This document shows, piece by piece, positions 1-11,748 of a DNA stretch of 64,000 nucleotides (its first letter is position 1; each line of letters starts with the position of its first letter). A model generated the notes under the pieces. That model was not told the origin of the DNA, made no database searches, and worked only from the letters and a program-made list of their open reading frames with translations. The position numbers and the translations under genes were made by a program. Source of the DNA: Berberis thunbergii. Its lineage: Eukaryota; Streptophyta; Magnoliopsida; Ranunculales; Berberidaceae. Location: the NCBI GenBank assembly GCA_003290165.1, contig QNQO01008281.1, forward strand, positions 1 to 64,000. The letters run 5' to 3'.

Positions 1-111
1 AAAAAGGTTCAGTCACGGCAGGCAGTAGCACTTCGCCTCAGGTCACCAAGGCTCTACTGGCGGACCTTGACGCCTTGCGCCTCACCTCGCCTGACAACAT
101 AGTAAATGGGA
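1..111 (+). other. coding-like stretch at the left edge, possible partial exon
   Basis: The first 110 bases are GC-rich compared with the AT-rich DNA that follows. One plus-strand frame (from base 3) is open and reads like real protein, with residues such as SSTSPQVTKALLADLDALRL. It runs to a possible splice donor, GTAGGT, near 112. I do not recognise the protein. It lies downstream of and opposite to the carrier gene that runs off the same edge, so it could be an exon of a neighbouring gene or a captured fragment. Beyond 112 the frame stays open but turns into pyrimidine-rich noncoding-looking sequence. Confidence 0.2.
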
Positions 112-1028
112 GTGGTAGGTTTGTGGTTAATCTGTTTCACGTCTATGGTCTACCAAATCAGCCTCATTGTTTATTCTATCCAATCAACTTGGTGTTTTCA
201 ACATTGCGGCAGGAAAGCAACTTGTGGCAGTGGGTTCTCTACACCAGATTCCTTTTTTTTTCGTTAGAAAATGTTAAATTTTATTCACAATGTGACAAGG
301 AAGTGACTATAGAGGCCCCGCCTTCTCCGATCTACTATCGAAAATGCAAATCCAACACCCAAGAAAAGAGTCAGTTTGTAGGGTTCCTGTTAAGTATCCG
401 TTTCATTCGCTTATTTTCTTCTTCTCTTCCTTTCTCTTTTCCATCTATTCTTCTTCTGTCATTTTTTTTCTTCTCCAACTTCTTTCATTCATCTTCAATA
501 GATCTTAAACAGAATTCAAGAATTAGTTTCTCACAATTTTGGCTCATTACCTCCATTTTATCAATTTATTTAACATGTAAGTTGAGATTTGGGTTTCAAA
601 TTAAAGCCATGTATCAAAAGAATCTTACCATCTTATGAGGAATTAGAGAATGGAAAGAAATCCCTAGGGTTTCTCATCAATTGGTGATTGTTCTTTAGTT
701 TGACATCTCAGCTACAACCCAGCCTGATTATTATATGATTTAAATAAGTCATGTTGTGTTACCCTTCATAACCAAGTCATTCACGTGTTTGACAACTTTG
801 ATGCAATTATTAAATAGGAAAATCTCAGGTTGAGTACCAAACCTAACCCAACCTTATGCCAACCTTGTTTCTCCCATTATTATGGAGTCCAATTTCAAAT
901 TTATTTGAGTCTTTTGCAGTAATTTATTCATTAAAATAATAAATAAAAGAGATGAAATGTATTAATGCTTATCAAAATAAAAGAACTAGGTATTAATTCT
1001 GCATATCAGAAAAGAACGAGAAGCATAC
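112..1028. other. stretch without a recognisable gene
   Basis: AT-rich sequence with a pyrimidine-rich part around 410-480. If the carrier gene at 1029-7563 continues to the left, this is its second intron. I looked for the next carrier exon on the minus strand and did not find it here. Confidence 0.4.
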
Positions 1029-4000
1029 TCCCTCATTCTTCAAAATTCTAGCAGTGCAATGTAATGCATTCCTGTATTTTATTCCATGTGCTCCAGTGTT
1101 GTGTTTTTTGCAGCTTCACCTGAAAATGACATAATATGTGACTCGAGTTGTATAGTGCTCAAGAACATGCACATGAAATTTAACAGTTGTGGCACTCAAT
1201 CAGGTCTTTGGTTTTAAAAGCTATGTACACATTTGTAATATAAATGAGTATACAAGCACAAATACTTCTCGGGAAACCTAAGGAACCAAGATGGTATGAG
1301 CTTGGCGTGCCAATGGTTAATACTTTGTGAACTTTTTTTTTGGGAAAGCGAGCTGGGTTTTTATAGGATCCCATAACCTATCAACAAGGTGTGACCTACA
1401 GGTCAACACCATAAGAAAGTAACCATGCCGCCGGCGTGTGTCGAACCTAGGACGAGGGGATAAACCCACAGCCCTAACCACTCGACCATAACACCATTGG
1501 CAAAATACTGTGTGAACTTACAGCATGTATAAATGCAAAACTGCAAACAACAATTTCATACAATCCAATAACATCGATTTTACAAGTGCAGAGCTATGCA
1601 ATTTGGCAGAAACCAACTTAACCATTTTGGGCGTGAATTTGTACAATAAAAAAATTTAGGAACATCGAGTTTAATACTCCAATTGATCCTTTTTCACAAG
1701 TTGCAAGAAACACTAAGCACAAAAAATTAGTTACTTTTTACTTGAAATATGATAGACAGTAACAAAGTAATTAAACTATAATCAGTATTTAAAAACCGTT
1801 GTGAGAAACACTTCATCAGTGGAATCACTATCAAAAGGGTCAGATGAAGCATAAGTAGATGGTCGGCAATTGGGGTTTACTCTGGTGAGGAGATATGCTA
1901 TTGTCCCTACAATTGTAATTTGTACAACTATGACTTTGTTGTCAATGGCAACTCATACTTGTTTTCCATGGCCCCTATGGAGGATCACCATGCCTCTCTC
2001 GGACAAAAGCCTCCTTGTTTGACATGATTAATTGGGCAACCATTCCAAACTGTATTCCCAAGGAACATGTCGCCGCATGAGGATTCGGCCCCCCCGGCCC
2101 CTCCCAGAAACTGTTGCTGATCCTCATAAAACATAAGAGAATTTCATCCTAGCCACCACGACCAAAGTTGCTTACCCTTCAAGCCTTTATCATTGTTGCT
2201 GCCGAAAGACCCAGAGCTGGATGAAAGAAAGGAGTCCCTCCTTTCGGATCATAAGTCGAACCAAGTTGCTTAGCCCTCAGCCTTTATCATTGTTGCTCGC
2301 CGAAAGACCCAGAGCTGGATGAAAGAAAGGAGTCCCCCTCTTTCGGATCCATAAGTCAATTGTCTCTAGGTTGTACCTTGTGTCACACATCATCTTGGGG
2401 GAAGGAGAATCTCCATTCCTGAAAAGATTATATCTGACTTCCTCATTGTTGCTTATAAGGTGAAAGGTCCTTTTGCCACCAACATCCAACTCAAAAGCTG
2501 GTCCTCAGCGATAATTTGATCATGTTAATTATAGTGTCCATCGTCAATTTGTGGTCTCCAAAGGAGGAAACTGAAAATATTTCATATCTAAATGTGAAAG
2601 GGGTACACAAAGTTGAACAACGTATTCCAGTAAAGTCTTGTTATTAACACCAGTGATTGCAACTGCGGAGGAATCTCAAGTAGAGCAACCACAGGATGTA
2701 AAAGAGGTGGAATGGGTTGAGATCAACAACCTGACAACCTATTGGTGTTACATTTGTCATCAATGTGGTGAACACGACTTCCAATTGATGACGTGATACT
2801 ATCTCTAAACGGAAACAAATAGAGATGAATATCAATGAAGCTTTCAATTTACAATCGAACTTTAATCAAGGGTTTATAATCGAAACCATAAATCACCTAT
2901 GAGCAATCCTAATCATTTCTTTTAATTTCATCTAATCTGCCCAAATACAATGAGAGAGCCCTTGATTTTATATGTCTAAGAGATTGGGCCTATAAAACAT
3001 ATGACATGAACTCGGCCCATGCGTTCACGCCCAATATCTATCAAAATGGCACTCCCTCGTCTCTTCTCTCACCTCTCACCTCTCACCTCCGATGTAATCT
3101 TCTTTATAGTAATCAAAACGTATATCATATGTTGGAAACCTAAATTTAAGATACAATACATGTATTGTGTATCATAAGATACAATGTAAATTTCTCCATA
3201 GCACGTCGCGCCTCACCCCGCATGTCGTCTTCTCCTCTCTTATTTCTCTTCTCATTTCTTTTTTCTCTCCTCATCTCTTCTTTCTCTGCTTCTCTCTCCC
3301 TTTCCGATTTTGCAAGCCTAGTTGCGAGATTGAAAATCTCAACAGCGTTAGCAGCTACGAGATAGGAAAAAAGAGGGGGTGGGCGGGCAGGTTGCAAGGC
3401 AGGGCAGGGTTTGGCGGCAGTGCCACTTGTTGTTGTCTTCCTTCCTCTTGAGAAGAAATTGAAAAGGAAGAAAGAGGCGAAAAAGAAAAAATTTAAAAAA
3501 TTAAAATTATAGTAGTCGTGTCAAAGAGGGGAAATGTTGATGTCAAAAAGTCACTGCCTATCCAAAATTGTGGAGAATGTTGTAGCTAAAAATCAAAGCA
3601 ATCAGTGGTTTGTGAGGGGGGGGTGCATTGGGGTATTTTAAGAAACCTTACTTGAAGGTTTCTATTTTTTAACTGGGTGTCTCGCTGTGTACAGCCTTGT
3701 ATCCTTCGTGAGTTACTCGCTTCTTTCTATTAATATTTTAGCCCTATCAAATTTTTTTTTACCAAGTTTACCAAGAGTGCTTCAAGTCAGAGCAAGATCT
3801 AGCTTGGAACACCAGATCTAAAGCAGTCTTGGAATCCCTCAAATGGGTACAGACATTTTCAAGAAAGTTACCTATCCTGCTCACTCCCAGATCTGGCATG
3901 CTTTGAACCAACATCCACCATGTGAGTCTCTATTTACACATAAGAGAAATATACCCAGCCAGTTCCTTATAACTTATTTTAAAACTCAAATCCTAAACGA

Positions 4001-5459
4001 TGTAACTGGCGGCAACAACTATGTAAACAGGAGGGTCTCCACCTTGTCATTCAACAAAGCAAGGATGTGAAAGTCTTTTATTCCCATGCCACCATATACA
4101 ACTAAAATTTTATCTCAATTTCGTAACACACTTTGTATTTATATGATATTGGAGAGATCCTGGATGGAACAATTGGCTCTCTACAAGACATAGACATAAG
4201 ATCAGCCATGACCTTCAACACCCTCTCTTTTAGTTATACCACTTCCCAAATAGCTTTGACGGACAATTTGAATTCATCCCAAATGTCTACAACCATTCAT
4301 CTAGGTTGGTTCATGTGAACATTTTTCCCATAGAAGCTGTAAGCACCCAATAGAATCAATTCTGCCCACTACAAACTTACTACTAAAATGAGTTCATGTG
4401 CTCCAACTTTGTAGACCCGTATAAGGTATAACTAGAATGTTGTCAGTCATAGATCTCCATCATCTTTTGATTTGCAATTTCTAACTTTCTAGAACGACTT
4501 CCATGTTGCATTTCTTACTATTTTCATTAGGCTCGTCATTTTTTATAAAAAAAAATAATTGAATTATTCAAAGAGTCAAGTAAATATACCAAAGCAACTA
4601 TAGTTAAGTTAGATAGATCATTGAAGCGCCTGCTCGATGAGTGCTTTAAGTAAGAACCCTCATTGAGTTCAAGAATAGGGTGCTCACATATCATGTCAAA
4701 ATGGTGCTCAAGTCTCATGTCAAAATAGTGTAATAGAAGATAGTGGGGTAGAGATCAGTATTTGAAAAAATGTTGGAGGCGTAGGCCTCGAAGCATAACG
4801 CTTGAATTTAGCGTCAAAAACATACTTTTTTGCATTTCAAAATGTTTCAATAGATTTTTTTCAAGGGTATTTTTTGGAAATGTAAAAAATAACCCTAAAA
4901 AAACCCCAGACTTTATGCTATTGAGTCAAAATGCAAACTGTTTTTCGTACGACTGCTTTCAAAGTCCAAATCTGATCCAGCCTCCAAATCTCTCCAAACG
5001 CCAAATTGATCAAGCTTTTCAACATGTTCTCCAAGTTGATTAGATATTTAGCTTTTTTTTTAATTATATTTTGGCCATGAATAGACGTTTATGATGTTAT
5101 GGGTTTGCAATTTGAATTCTAAATGGTTGTATTCTAATTATTATTTGGATACTTGACTTAAAGTTGATGATGGAAATATGACACTTTCAAGTTTGATGCT
5201 TGATTTATATGCAACTATTGTTTTGGATGTGGAATCACGAGTTACCCTTTTTTTTTGTTATGAATGCATTTTTATTTTTATTATATTTTAAATACAAATT
5301 TTCAAGAGGCTTATGCCTTACCCTTTTTTTATTATGAAATGCATTTTTATTTTTATTATATTTTAAATATAAATTTCAAGAGGCTTATGCCTCACGCACT
5401 GAAATGACGCCTTGTAGAGATTTTATTTTTATCAATAAGACAAACTTTGCATTCATCTC

Positions 5460-5490
<31 letters not shown>

Positions 5491-7563
5491 AAAACAGAAC
5501 CATGCATCATCAGTTAATAGTTGAACATGTAATGTTATCCCAACTTAACATACAAGCAAGGATGCACGGACACAGACACGACGACTCGACAATTTCAAAA
5601 AAATTAGGACTCGGCGACACGGCCAAACTTTACTTTTTGTTAATTTTTATTTTTTTATAACTCATATGAACATAAACAACCTAAAGCTTAAAATTGTTTA
5701 AATTTTATACTTTTGAAGCTGAAAGAGGAGAGCTTAACAAGAGAGATTGAAAAAATTACAAAGATGCACAGATAGTCAAAATTACTGAGAGTTTATCTAA
5801 TTTACAAATAGTTTTCAAAATAGTATGTAATTGTGTATCTAAGAGCAAAATAGTAATCAGAAAATTTTTTGTGTGTATTGAATGTAATTTAGAATGAGTG
5901 AAGAAATGAACTTGATGACGCCGAATGTACCACAAATGAAAATCGCCAGTCAAGAACCCTCACACCGAGAACGACGTGAAGAGTTGCTCTAATTGAAACA
6001 ACTCCCTCCCGAAGGAATTGAAGAATTGGCGATTGCAATTGAGTGCAACAGAACTAGTGTTTCTTCAAGAACTACTTCCGAAAAACCACCAAGAAAAATA
6101 GGAAAAAAAATCATTGGCCGCGTCGGTCTCAATCAACGTGTCCTGGCCGTTCACCGCATGTCGGATACGTGTCGAATGCGAGTCCGTGTCCGTGTCCGAC
6201 ACGTATCCGACTCTCAAAACGGGGTTTTTCGAAAAATCCGTGCATCCTTGCATACAAGATGCAAAATTATATCTCTGATCTTTTCCCACTTAGATGCTCA
6301 CAAAGTAACTTTAATGTCAAGCCACAATTACTTGACAGACTTAGCTGAGTTGTTAAAAATCATGTTATTCCTTTCCCTCCATGTAACGCCTTGGTAGAGA
6401 TTAATGTCATAATTCAAGAGAAGGGGAGAAAGATTGTTGATAATGAGAATAGTGCTGAGAGTAATGAGAATGAGGAAGCAAATGATGAGGATGGACAGAA
6501 AGGAAGTAAAGATAAGGAGGAAGGAAGTGATGATGATGACGATGATGGAAGTTAGGAAGATGAAAATGGATTACAAGAGGTGATAGCTCCTCGATATGTT
6601 AACAAAGAAACTCATAGGAAAACTTGCAAACTAAGTGAAAAAGAATGTGATATGAAATGCCCAATTCTAGATGGTGAGCATGAACCTAAAGCTAATGAAG
6701 TTAAAGCAAATTCTGAAAATGAAGAGAATAAAATTAGATCAAGTTTGAGACCTATCAATAGCATTTCTAAGCTAATCACCCAATGTAATGTACTTAGTCT
6801 TGTTTGTCACTTTAGAGTTCCATGAGAGGGACTTAGGTGTTCTTTTATTTGCCTTCAAGCTTGCTTGTAGTTCTTTCATTATTTAATAAAATTGGGTAGG
6901 GTCCCTTCAACCCATGCTTGCCTTGTGCACAAAAATAAATAACTAAATCAGTAAGATCCCTCTTAGATGGCTCTCCAAATATTGAGAAATCAAATTCGGA
7001 GATGAACACTTCAACGTCCATTAGTATTCCCATGATTCACGTTAGATAGCCCCCTCATATCACCTATGCATGTTGTATAAGCCTCATCTAAATATACCCA
7101 AACCCTAGAAATTACAATAAGAAGGTACATTTTAACACATTGATAATAGCTCCCAAGTAAAAAACAATTTTGTAAGATTTTACATAATGACAGTGGAGGC
7201 TCTGTGGCTAAGGAAATTCAATCTTTACTGTTCTTTTTATAAATAAACCTGAAAAGCAATAACTAATAAGAAATAAAGAAAACATGGATTATATGGTAGC
7301 AAGAACATCAAAAGGCTCTTCAGAACTGTTTGTTGTATGTTCTCAATGAATTCAAATTCTCAATACCCAAATGACCCAACAATTTCATAGCATTTCTATC
7401 ACCATAGAGATTTATCAAATAAACAAATAACCAAAAGACATAAGGGGCATACCTTAACAGTATCAAAGGGATGCCCAGTGATGACAGTGGAGACCCCAGC
7501 GGCTAAACCTGCAACATAGTCCTTATAAGCTGATGATGAAGATGAAGATGATGCATCACCCAT
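1029..7563 (-). CDS. BAC1: mitochondrial carrier family protein, BAC1-like (5' part; exons 1 and 2 only)
   Basis: Coding exons are 7453-7563 (37 codons from the ATG) and 1029-1119. Exon 1 has a Ser-rich start, then YKDYVAGLAAGVSTVITGHP and FDTVK, with the Px(D/E)xx(K/R) carrier signature. It ends at the donor AAG/GTATGC. Exon 2 follows acceptor TTTTCAG and continues in the style of plant basic amino acid carriers (VKLQKHNT, then HGIKYRNALHCTARILKNEG). It ends at donor GTATGC. Family members move arginine and ornithine across the inner mitochondrial membrane. Exon 2 has one extra base in a T run (plus strand 1104-1109) that breaks the frame; without it the exon is exactly 30 codons. The 6.3-kb intron holds a SINE and a hAT element. 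The remaining exons must lie left of the window. The family call is firm; the BAC1 subtype is inferred from memory of the Arabidopsis protein. Confidence 0.75.
1335..1503 (-). mobile_element. tRNA-derived SINE, family 1, copy 1
   Basis: Read on the minus strand, the element starts with a tRNA-like head. It has an A-box-like TGGTCGAGTGGTT, a B-box-like GGTTCGACAC and ends in a short poly-A (T run at 1333-1341 on the plus strand). It is flanked by a 16-bp target duplication with one mismatch: AATACTTTGTGAACTT at 1319-1334 and AATACTGTGTGAACTT at 1504-1519. A second copy of the same family is at 18706-18878. It lies in the first intron of the carrier gene. Confidence 0.85.
2161..2357. repeat. 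tandem duplication, two 98-99-bp units
   Basis: Two adjacent copies (2161-2259 and 2260-2357) share ACCAA-GTTGCTTA, the run GAAAGACCCAGAGCTGGATG and a final CGGATC-ATAAGTC. They differ mainly by one- or two-base insertions beside C runs (for example CTGCC against CTCGCC, TCCCTC against TCCCCCTC). I see no protein family in the surrounding sequence. Confidence 0.8.
2490..5240. other. intronic stretch without a recognisable gene
   Basis: Part of intron 1 of the carrier gene. At 3180-3480 there is a short GC-richer, pyrimidine-rich patch of the kind seen in 5' untranslated regions, preceded by a small palindrome around ATACAATACATGTATTGTGTAT (about 3150). The open frames here on both strands are low-complexity (Arg/Glu/Lys or Ser/Leu-rich) and look accidental. 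No family is recognised. Confidence 0.4.
5242..5393. repeat. tandem duplication, two 76-bp units
   Basis: Units at 5242-5317 and 5318-5393 each run TTACCC, a T run, ATGAA-TGCATTTTTATTTTT, then CAAGAGGCTTATGCC. They differ by a few single-base changes. The duplication lies in intron 1 of the carrier gene, shortly before the hAT element. Confidence 0.75.
5557..6250. mobile_element. non-autonomous hAT element, GACACGT-rich family, copy 1
   Basis: The element begins CAAGGATGCACGGACAC and ends CCGTGCATCCTTG, an inverted terminal repeat of about 13 bp. It is flanked by a perfect 8-bp duplication CATACAAG at 5549-5556 and 6251-6258. Eight-base duplications mark the hAT superfamily. The 3' subterminal part (6120-6240) is packed with GTGTCC/GGACACG/CGTATCCGAC motifs in both orientations. 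No transposase is encoded. A related copy is at 61259-62077. Confidence 0.85.
6385..6825 (+). pseudogene. acidic coding-like stretch with one in-frame stop, unknown
   Basis: One plus-strand frame reads a strongly acidic, lysine-containing sequence: Asn/Glu/Asp repeats up to SDDDDDDGS, a TAG at 6553-6555, then the same frame continues to 6825 with NKETHRKTCKLSEKECDMKC and more Glu/Asn. The bias and the continued frame after the stop suggest decayed coding DNA rather than chance. I do not recognise the protein. It lies inside the first intron of the carrier gene on the opposite strand, so it may be a retroposed or transposon-borne fragment. Confidence 0.3.
6886..6945 (+). mobile_element. LINE-type 3' tail fragment
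   Basis: The sequence AATTGGGTAGGGTCCCTTCA, followed by ACCCATGCTTGCC and an A-rich tail, recurs in inverted form at 41230-41280 and 41955-41995. The shared motif (ccttcaacccc..cttgccttttgc plus A-rich tail) is typical of 3' ends left by L1-type LINEs in plants. The assignment to LINE rather than SINE is inference. Confidence 0.35.
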
Positions 7564-7911
7564 CTCTCTTCTTTGCTCTCCTCTATACCCTCTCTCTCTC
7601 TTTCCCCTTAATAGGGTGAATGGGGTTGTCTTATTATTTGCAAAGGAGTCATGGTGTTGTCACTGTCACTCTCCACTCGCTCGTTCAACCAAACCCTTCC
7701 TTCTCTTCCCTCTCTACTCAATTTCAAAAGGCTTCTAACAGCAATTCTGAATCATGGGATCGTCAGCTGATGCAATTGAACAAGAATCATCAAAATCAGG
7801 GTTGAGAGTTTTGGTACCCAGCATGATTTGTTTCGAGTTAATTGTATACTGGGTCAAGCTGGGTTAACCCAAAGCAATCATTCCCATTTTCCGTTGTACC
7901 ACCACATTTTT

Positions 7912-8110
7912 TTAATGGGGTCGTTCACGCTTTATATTTATTTTTAATCTATGCCGGAAGGTTAATTATTGAAATTATTCCGAAGAGCTACATCATTATC
8001 CCCATAGAGTTAACCAAACCATGCCCGAAAGCTACATCATTTTTGCCACTTAGCATCTGCGTCGTCTCCACCTCAAATGAAGACTTGTTGTCCTTCCATT
8101 GCCCCCACTA
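7912..8110 (-). mobile_element. truncated SINE, family 2
   Basis: The stretch matches, with many differences, the 3' half of the full SINE at 22558-22952. It starts in a T run, then GGGGTCGTTCACGC, TTAATCTATGCCGGAAGG, GAGTTAACCAAACCATGCCC, GCCACTTAGCATCTGCGTCG and TCTCCACCTC. The tRNA-like head is not present, so the copy is 5'-truncated or decayed. It lies just upstream of the carrier gene start. Confidence 0.6.
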
Positions 8111-8179
8111 CAAATTTTCCATTGCCACCGCAGCCGGAAATAGTGTACCAAATTCAAGGGGCTTTCATTTTTGCTTCTA

Positions 8180-9530
8180 ATCATAAGGAAAGTTTTAAGT
8201 GGGCTCTTAATATGAAGGGAAACTCTAATTATGGTTGTTTTAATTAAAAAGTATGATGGTTGATGCTAATTGAAGTAAAAAGTCAAAAAAAAATTAGTAA
8301 GCTTTTTTAAATGTACATATATATATAATAGGAACTTAAGAGAACAGTGTTTACATTGCGCCCATTTTGGCTACAAAAAAAGGATGGTTACACATGATAT
8401 TTTCTTCATACCTATATGAACATAAGAGTTCATGTCTCTTTACAAGAGCATAATCGAAATCTATAATACATAACTTCATATTTGCTATGCGCTCGAAAAT
8501 GACTTCAATTTGATTGTCTTGATTATCTTGAGGGGGGTGAACCTAGTAGCTTGATAGCAAGAGTTGTTAGATAGAATCCAAATTTTGCACTAATTTGAAA
8601 TGAAAAAAATTGAAGCACAATTCAATCATCAATGGGCCTACATTGGTACTCACCGATATATGTTGTAGTTTCATGTCTCCACTATTGCATCTATTTGATA
8701 TGTTGCTTGTTGTGAAATGATATCTTGGTAGATTAGGGTATCCATTGAATTCACTGTTCCAACTAGCTCAAGACTATCGGTTTAACAATCTCTAATCACT
8801 TCAAAATATTAGAGTGTGCTAGGAATTCGTGTAAGCAAAATTTCAATAAGAATCTGGCTTCTCAAATAACTAGACTATGAGTTTTGATGCCTCAACTCAG
8901 ATGATTTTGTTGATGTGCATTCACAATGTTTGAAACTTGTGAAGGAGATGAAGATCATTCAACAAATAAAATTGCAAGTAAAGTAAAGTGCATAAATTGT
9001 AATGGAGTATAAAAGCAAACCTTGAAAGTAAATTCCATAATTGTAAATGACATAAATTTAAAAAAAAATTAAAAATAAAAGATAAATTGTTTTTTATTTG
9101 AACTTGAAAATGAACTTTTGCTGAGAGGTATTTTTCTAACGAATCTCACAGCCACCCACATATATTCTCATCGACTCACATTTAATCGCAATCACTTAGT
9201 TGCACTAACCACTTATTTAAACATGTTGCTAGTAAGCCAATAACTAACTTGATGGCAAGAACTAAGTTGATGGTACAACTATCGAACCTTAATGGAAAAT
9301 TGGATTTGTTTAATTATCATAGTCAATCATGGCCGATTTCTATAAGTTGGACATTTCATTAGTCATTTGGTTTCATTTAGACATCATAACCCAACTAGTT
9401 AGATAATGGATATTTTATTATAACCCAAGAACCCAGTCCATTTGGAAATATTTGTAATCTAGTAAAAATAAATGTGATTAGATTTGCCATTTCTACAAGT
9501 TTGAGCTTTTAGATGATTCGTAATTTATCA
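8180..9530. other. stretch without a recognisable gene
   Basis: AT-rich, no long open frame, no clear repeat and no terminal structure recognised on either strand. Confidence 0.4.
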
Positions 9531-10345
9531 TGGTAGCATTGGACCTCGGAAGTCGTGGCTTAGAGTCTCGGCCAGGGAAATTGTTGCGAGAATTTTTAAT
9601 ATTTTCCTCGCACTTGCGCTAAGGGGGTGTTGAAATATTAAGTTTTTCCCTCTAAAAGCTCCGATACCATAAAACTATGAAAATTAATTTGTGTGTCGTA
9701 CTTGCACTAAGGGGATGTTGAAAGATTAAGTTCATGTCAGCAATCAATGAAGAATAACTTAAATCAATATGTACCTGAAGCCGTTGATGAAAAGAATCCT
9801 CGTAGCAATCCTAATGAGCACAAAAACATGCAAAGAAAAGGTTTTCCACCTCCAGAATTGTTGTCCTATGTATCTCAAATCGGATAGGAAAAGTAAGAGG
9901 TATATAATAGGGTTGGGAATGGGGACCTCAACCGTATACATAGAGCTCTAATTCTATTATTAGCCCATCATAAATAATAGAATTAGAGTAAGGCATAAAT
10001 TGGTATCTACACACAATTAATTTATGGATTCAATTTAGTGACATATGTCAAGACCTATAACATGTAATTAGAGACATGTTTATGAGCCTAATGTTGTTTC
10101 TTCAATATCACAATTAAACGAGTCGAACCAAACACCATTCACCCACAATTCGACAGTCTAATTTTTTCTCTTACTTGTGTTGGGGGTGTTGAAATATTAA
10201 CTCATTCCCTCTAAAAGCTCTATACCATAAAACAATGAAGATTAATTTGTGTGGCTTTCTCTGATGATGAGGAGAATAACTATGTACGTTGATATTCATA
10301 GTGGAATTGTATTATCTACATAATGAAGCGATATATACATCCTAA
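9530..10345 (+). mobile_element. TRIM-like LTR element remnants
   Basis: Two blocks (about 9530-9745 and 10170-10345) share GTTGAAATATTAA, CCCTCTAAAAGCTC and ATACCATAAAAC with each other and with 12495-13045. The first block is preceded by ATGGTAGCATTGGACCTCGG and GTCTCGGCC, resembling the short internal domain at 12930-13030. This is the layout of terminal-repeat retrotransposons in miniature. Both copies are incomplete and no clear target duplication is visible. Confidence 0.4.
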
Positions 10346-10526
10346 GAGCATCTCCAATAGTCAATTAAACTCTTATTCCAAATTATCTTCTAAATTTTAG
10401 AAGTCAAAAAATCCTCAATGGTCTTCTATTATCTCTTCTAAACCCAATTTTTTAAAGCCCTCATTCCCTTCTATGTCCACAGATAGAAGAGTGGTAGAAG
10501 ATGTTTCTAAATTGATGTGTATAAAA

Positions 10527-11423
10527 TAGGGATAGCAGTGGGGCGGATTTTCACGGATATCCGCCCCACTCGCCCCGTTTGGGGCGGATTTGGTAAAGGG
10601 TTCCTGGATCTTGGGGGGGATACGGATTTTCAATCTATATCCGTTTATTAATCGGGGCGGATACGAATTTGACCATATCCGCCCCATGGATATCCGTTTA
10701 ACTGATAAAATTACAATAATACCATCCACCTTTATAAAGGGATTAAACCCTTCACTCTCATCTCAATTCTCCACTTAGTCTCACTCGAGTCAAGATTTGA
10801 CTCTCACGATCTCCTTCTCACAGCGAAGCCAGCGAGGCGTCTCCTTCCTTCAGTCCTTCTTCTCCTTGTCACAGCGAAGCCAGCTCTCCTTCAGTCCTTC
10901 TTCTCCTTCTCATGGACACTCCGACACTCGAAGGGCTCAGGCTCAGCTCACAGCGAAGGGTCATCTCCATCCTGGTCACCTTCCTCTCCCCTCCATTCTC
11001 CATCCCGGCCGCCTCCCTCTCCCCTCCATTAGCGAAGCCAACGCCCTTCCCCGCCTTCCTCTTTCCTCCCTCCCCCGCCTTTCCCTGAAAGATCAAAGAT
11101 CTGTGATTTGAGATCTTTGATCGATTTTTTATTTTTATTTTTTGTATGGTTTTTTGTTATAATTTTTGTATGGATTACCGGTGTTAATGAATGATCTATA
11201 TTTTACATAGATAATCTGCTTTTAGGATTGAACTTAGATATCTCTAACTGATTTACAAAAAAAAATTAACGGAGATTTGTGTGGGGCGGATATTCGCCAA
11301 TACGTGTGGGGCGGAGGTGGTTTTAAATAAATCTATAAACGGATTGGCGGGGCGGATTTGGGGATCCGTTATTCTTGACGAGACGAGATTAATTTGTTCA
11401 AATCCGCCCCGTTGTCATCCCTA
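10527..11423. mobile_element. non-autonomous hAT element with GGGGCGGAT ends
   Basis: The ends are TAGGGATAGCAGTGGGGCGG and, inverted, TAGGGATGACAACGGGGCGG. The 8-bp flanks match at 7 of 8 bases (GTATAAAA at 10519-10526, GCATAAAA at 11424-11431), as expected for hAT. Subterminal sequence contains many GGGGCGGAT/ATCCGCCCC and GGATATCCG palindromic motifs. The centre (about 10745-11110) is GC-richer, with repeated CACAGCGAAGCCAGC units and CTCCTTC blocks, and looks like captured untranslated or coding DNA. Its open frames are Ser/Leu/Pro-rich and not recognised. A truncated relative is at 54659-54890. Confidence 0.8.
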
Positions 11424-11748
11424 GCATAAAAAGCAAGTGACGCGTGACACTGTTAAAAATAAAAATTTGAACTCCGCGGCCCTTATAGAGTTGTGCGCCC
11501 CTTAAAGAGTTGATATACTATTCATGGGTGAAAGATGGAATAAAATGTGCATCCCTCAAAGGGTCATGACTACTATTCATTATCATTAATTTGAGATGAA
11601 AAAAGGTAAGGGCCATTTTGTTGATTTTGAAATTTTACTTTATTCTTTCTAAATTTGGTAGTTTTTTTTTTCCTTCTTCTTTCTTCTTTGTGGGTTAGTA
11701 GGCAAATTAAATTTAGCAATCTTCCTAAATGTGTCACTGTACAAAAAA

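Noticed and set aside
75..638. Long open frame at the left edge
   Set aside because: No ATG at its nominal start; only the first 36 bases look coding. The rest is pyrimidine-rich and passes a likely splice donor.
1335..1503. tRNA gene
   Set aside because: A- and B-box-like motifs are present, but no cloverleaf closes. The poly-A tail and target duplication show a SINE. The same applies to 18706-18878 and 22558-22952.
2277..2489. Minus-strand frame over and beside the 99-bp tandem duplication
   Set aside because: Reads fairly protein-like but crosses the duplication, breaks at its indels and matches no family I know. Left unannotated as a gene.
3146..3451. Overlapping Arg/Glu-rich and Ser/Leu-rich frames
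   Set aside because: Sense and antisense frames over the same CT-rich patch, without homology or splice context.
4770..5420. A transposon with GAGGC(G/T)(T/A)A(G/T)GCCTC-like ends
   Set aside because: Similar phrases occur at both sides, but the inverted match is short and no target duplication was found.
10869..11111. Coding gene in the middle of the GGGGCGGAT hAT element
   Set aside because: Frames are low-complexity on both strands, with no domain and no splice signals.
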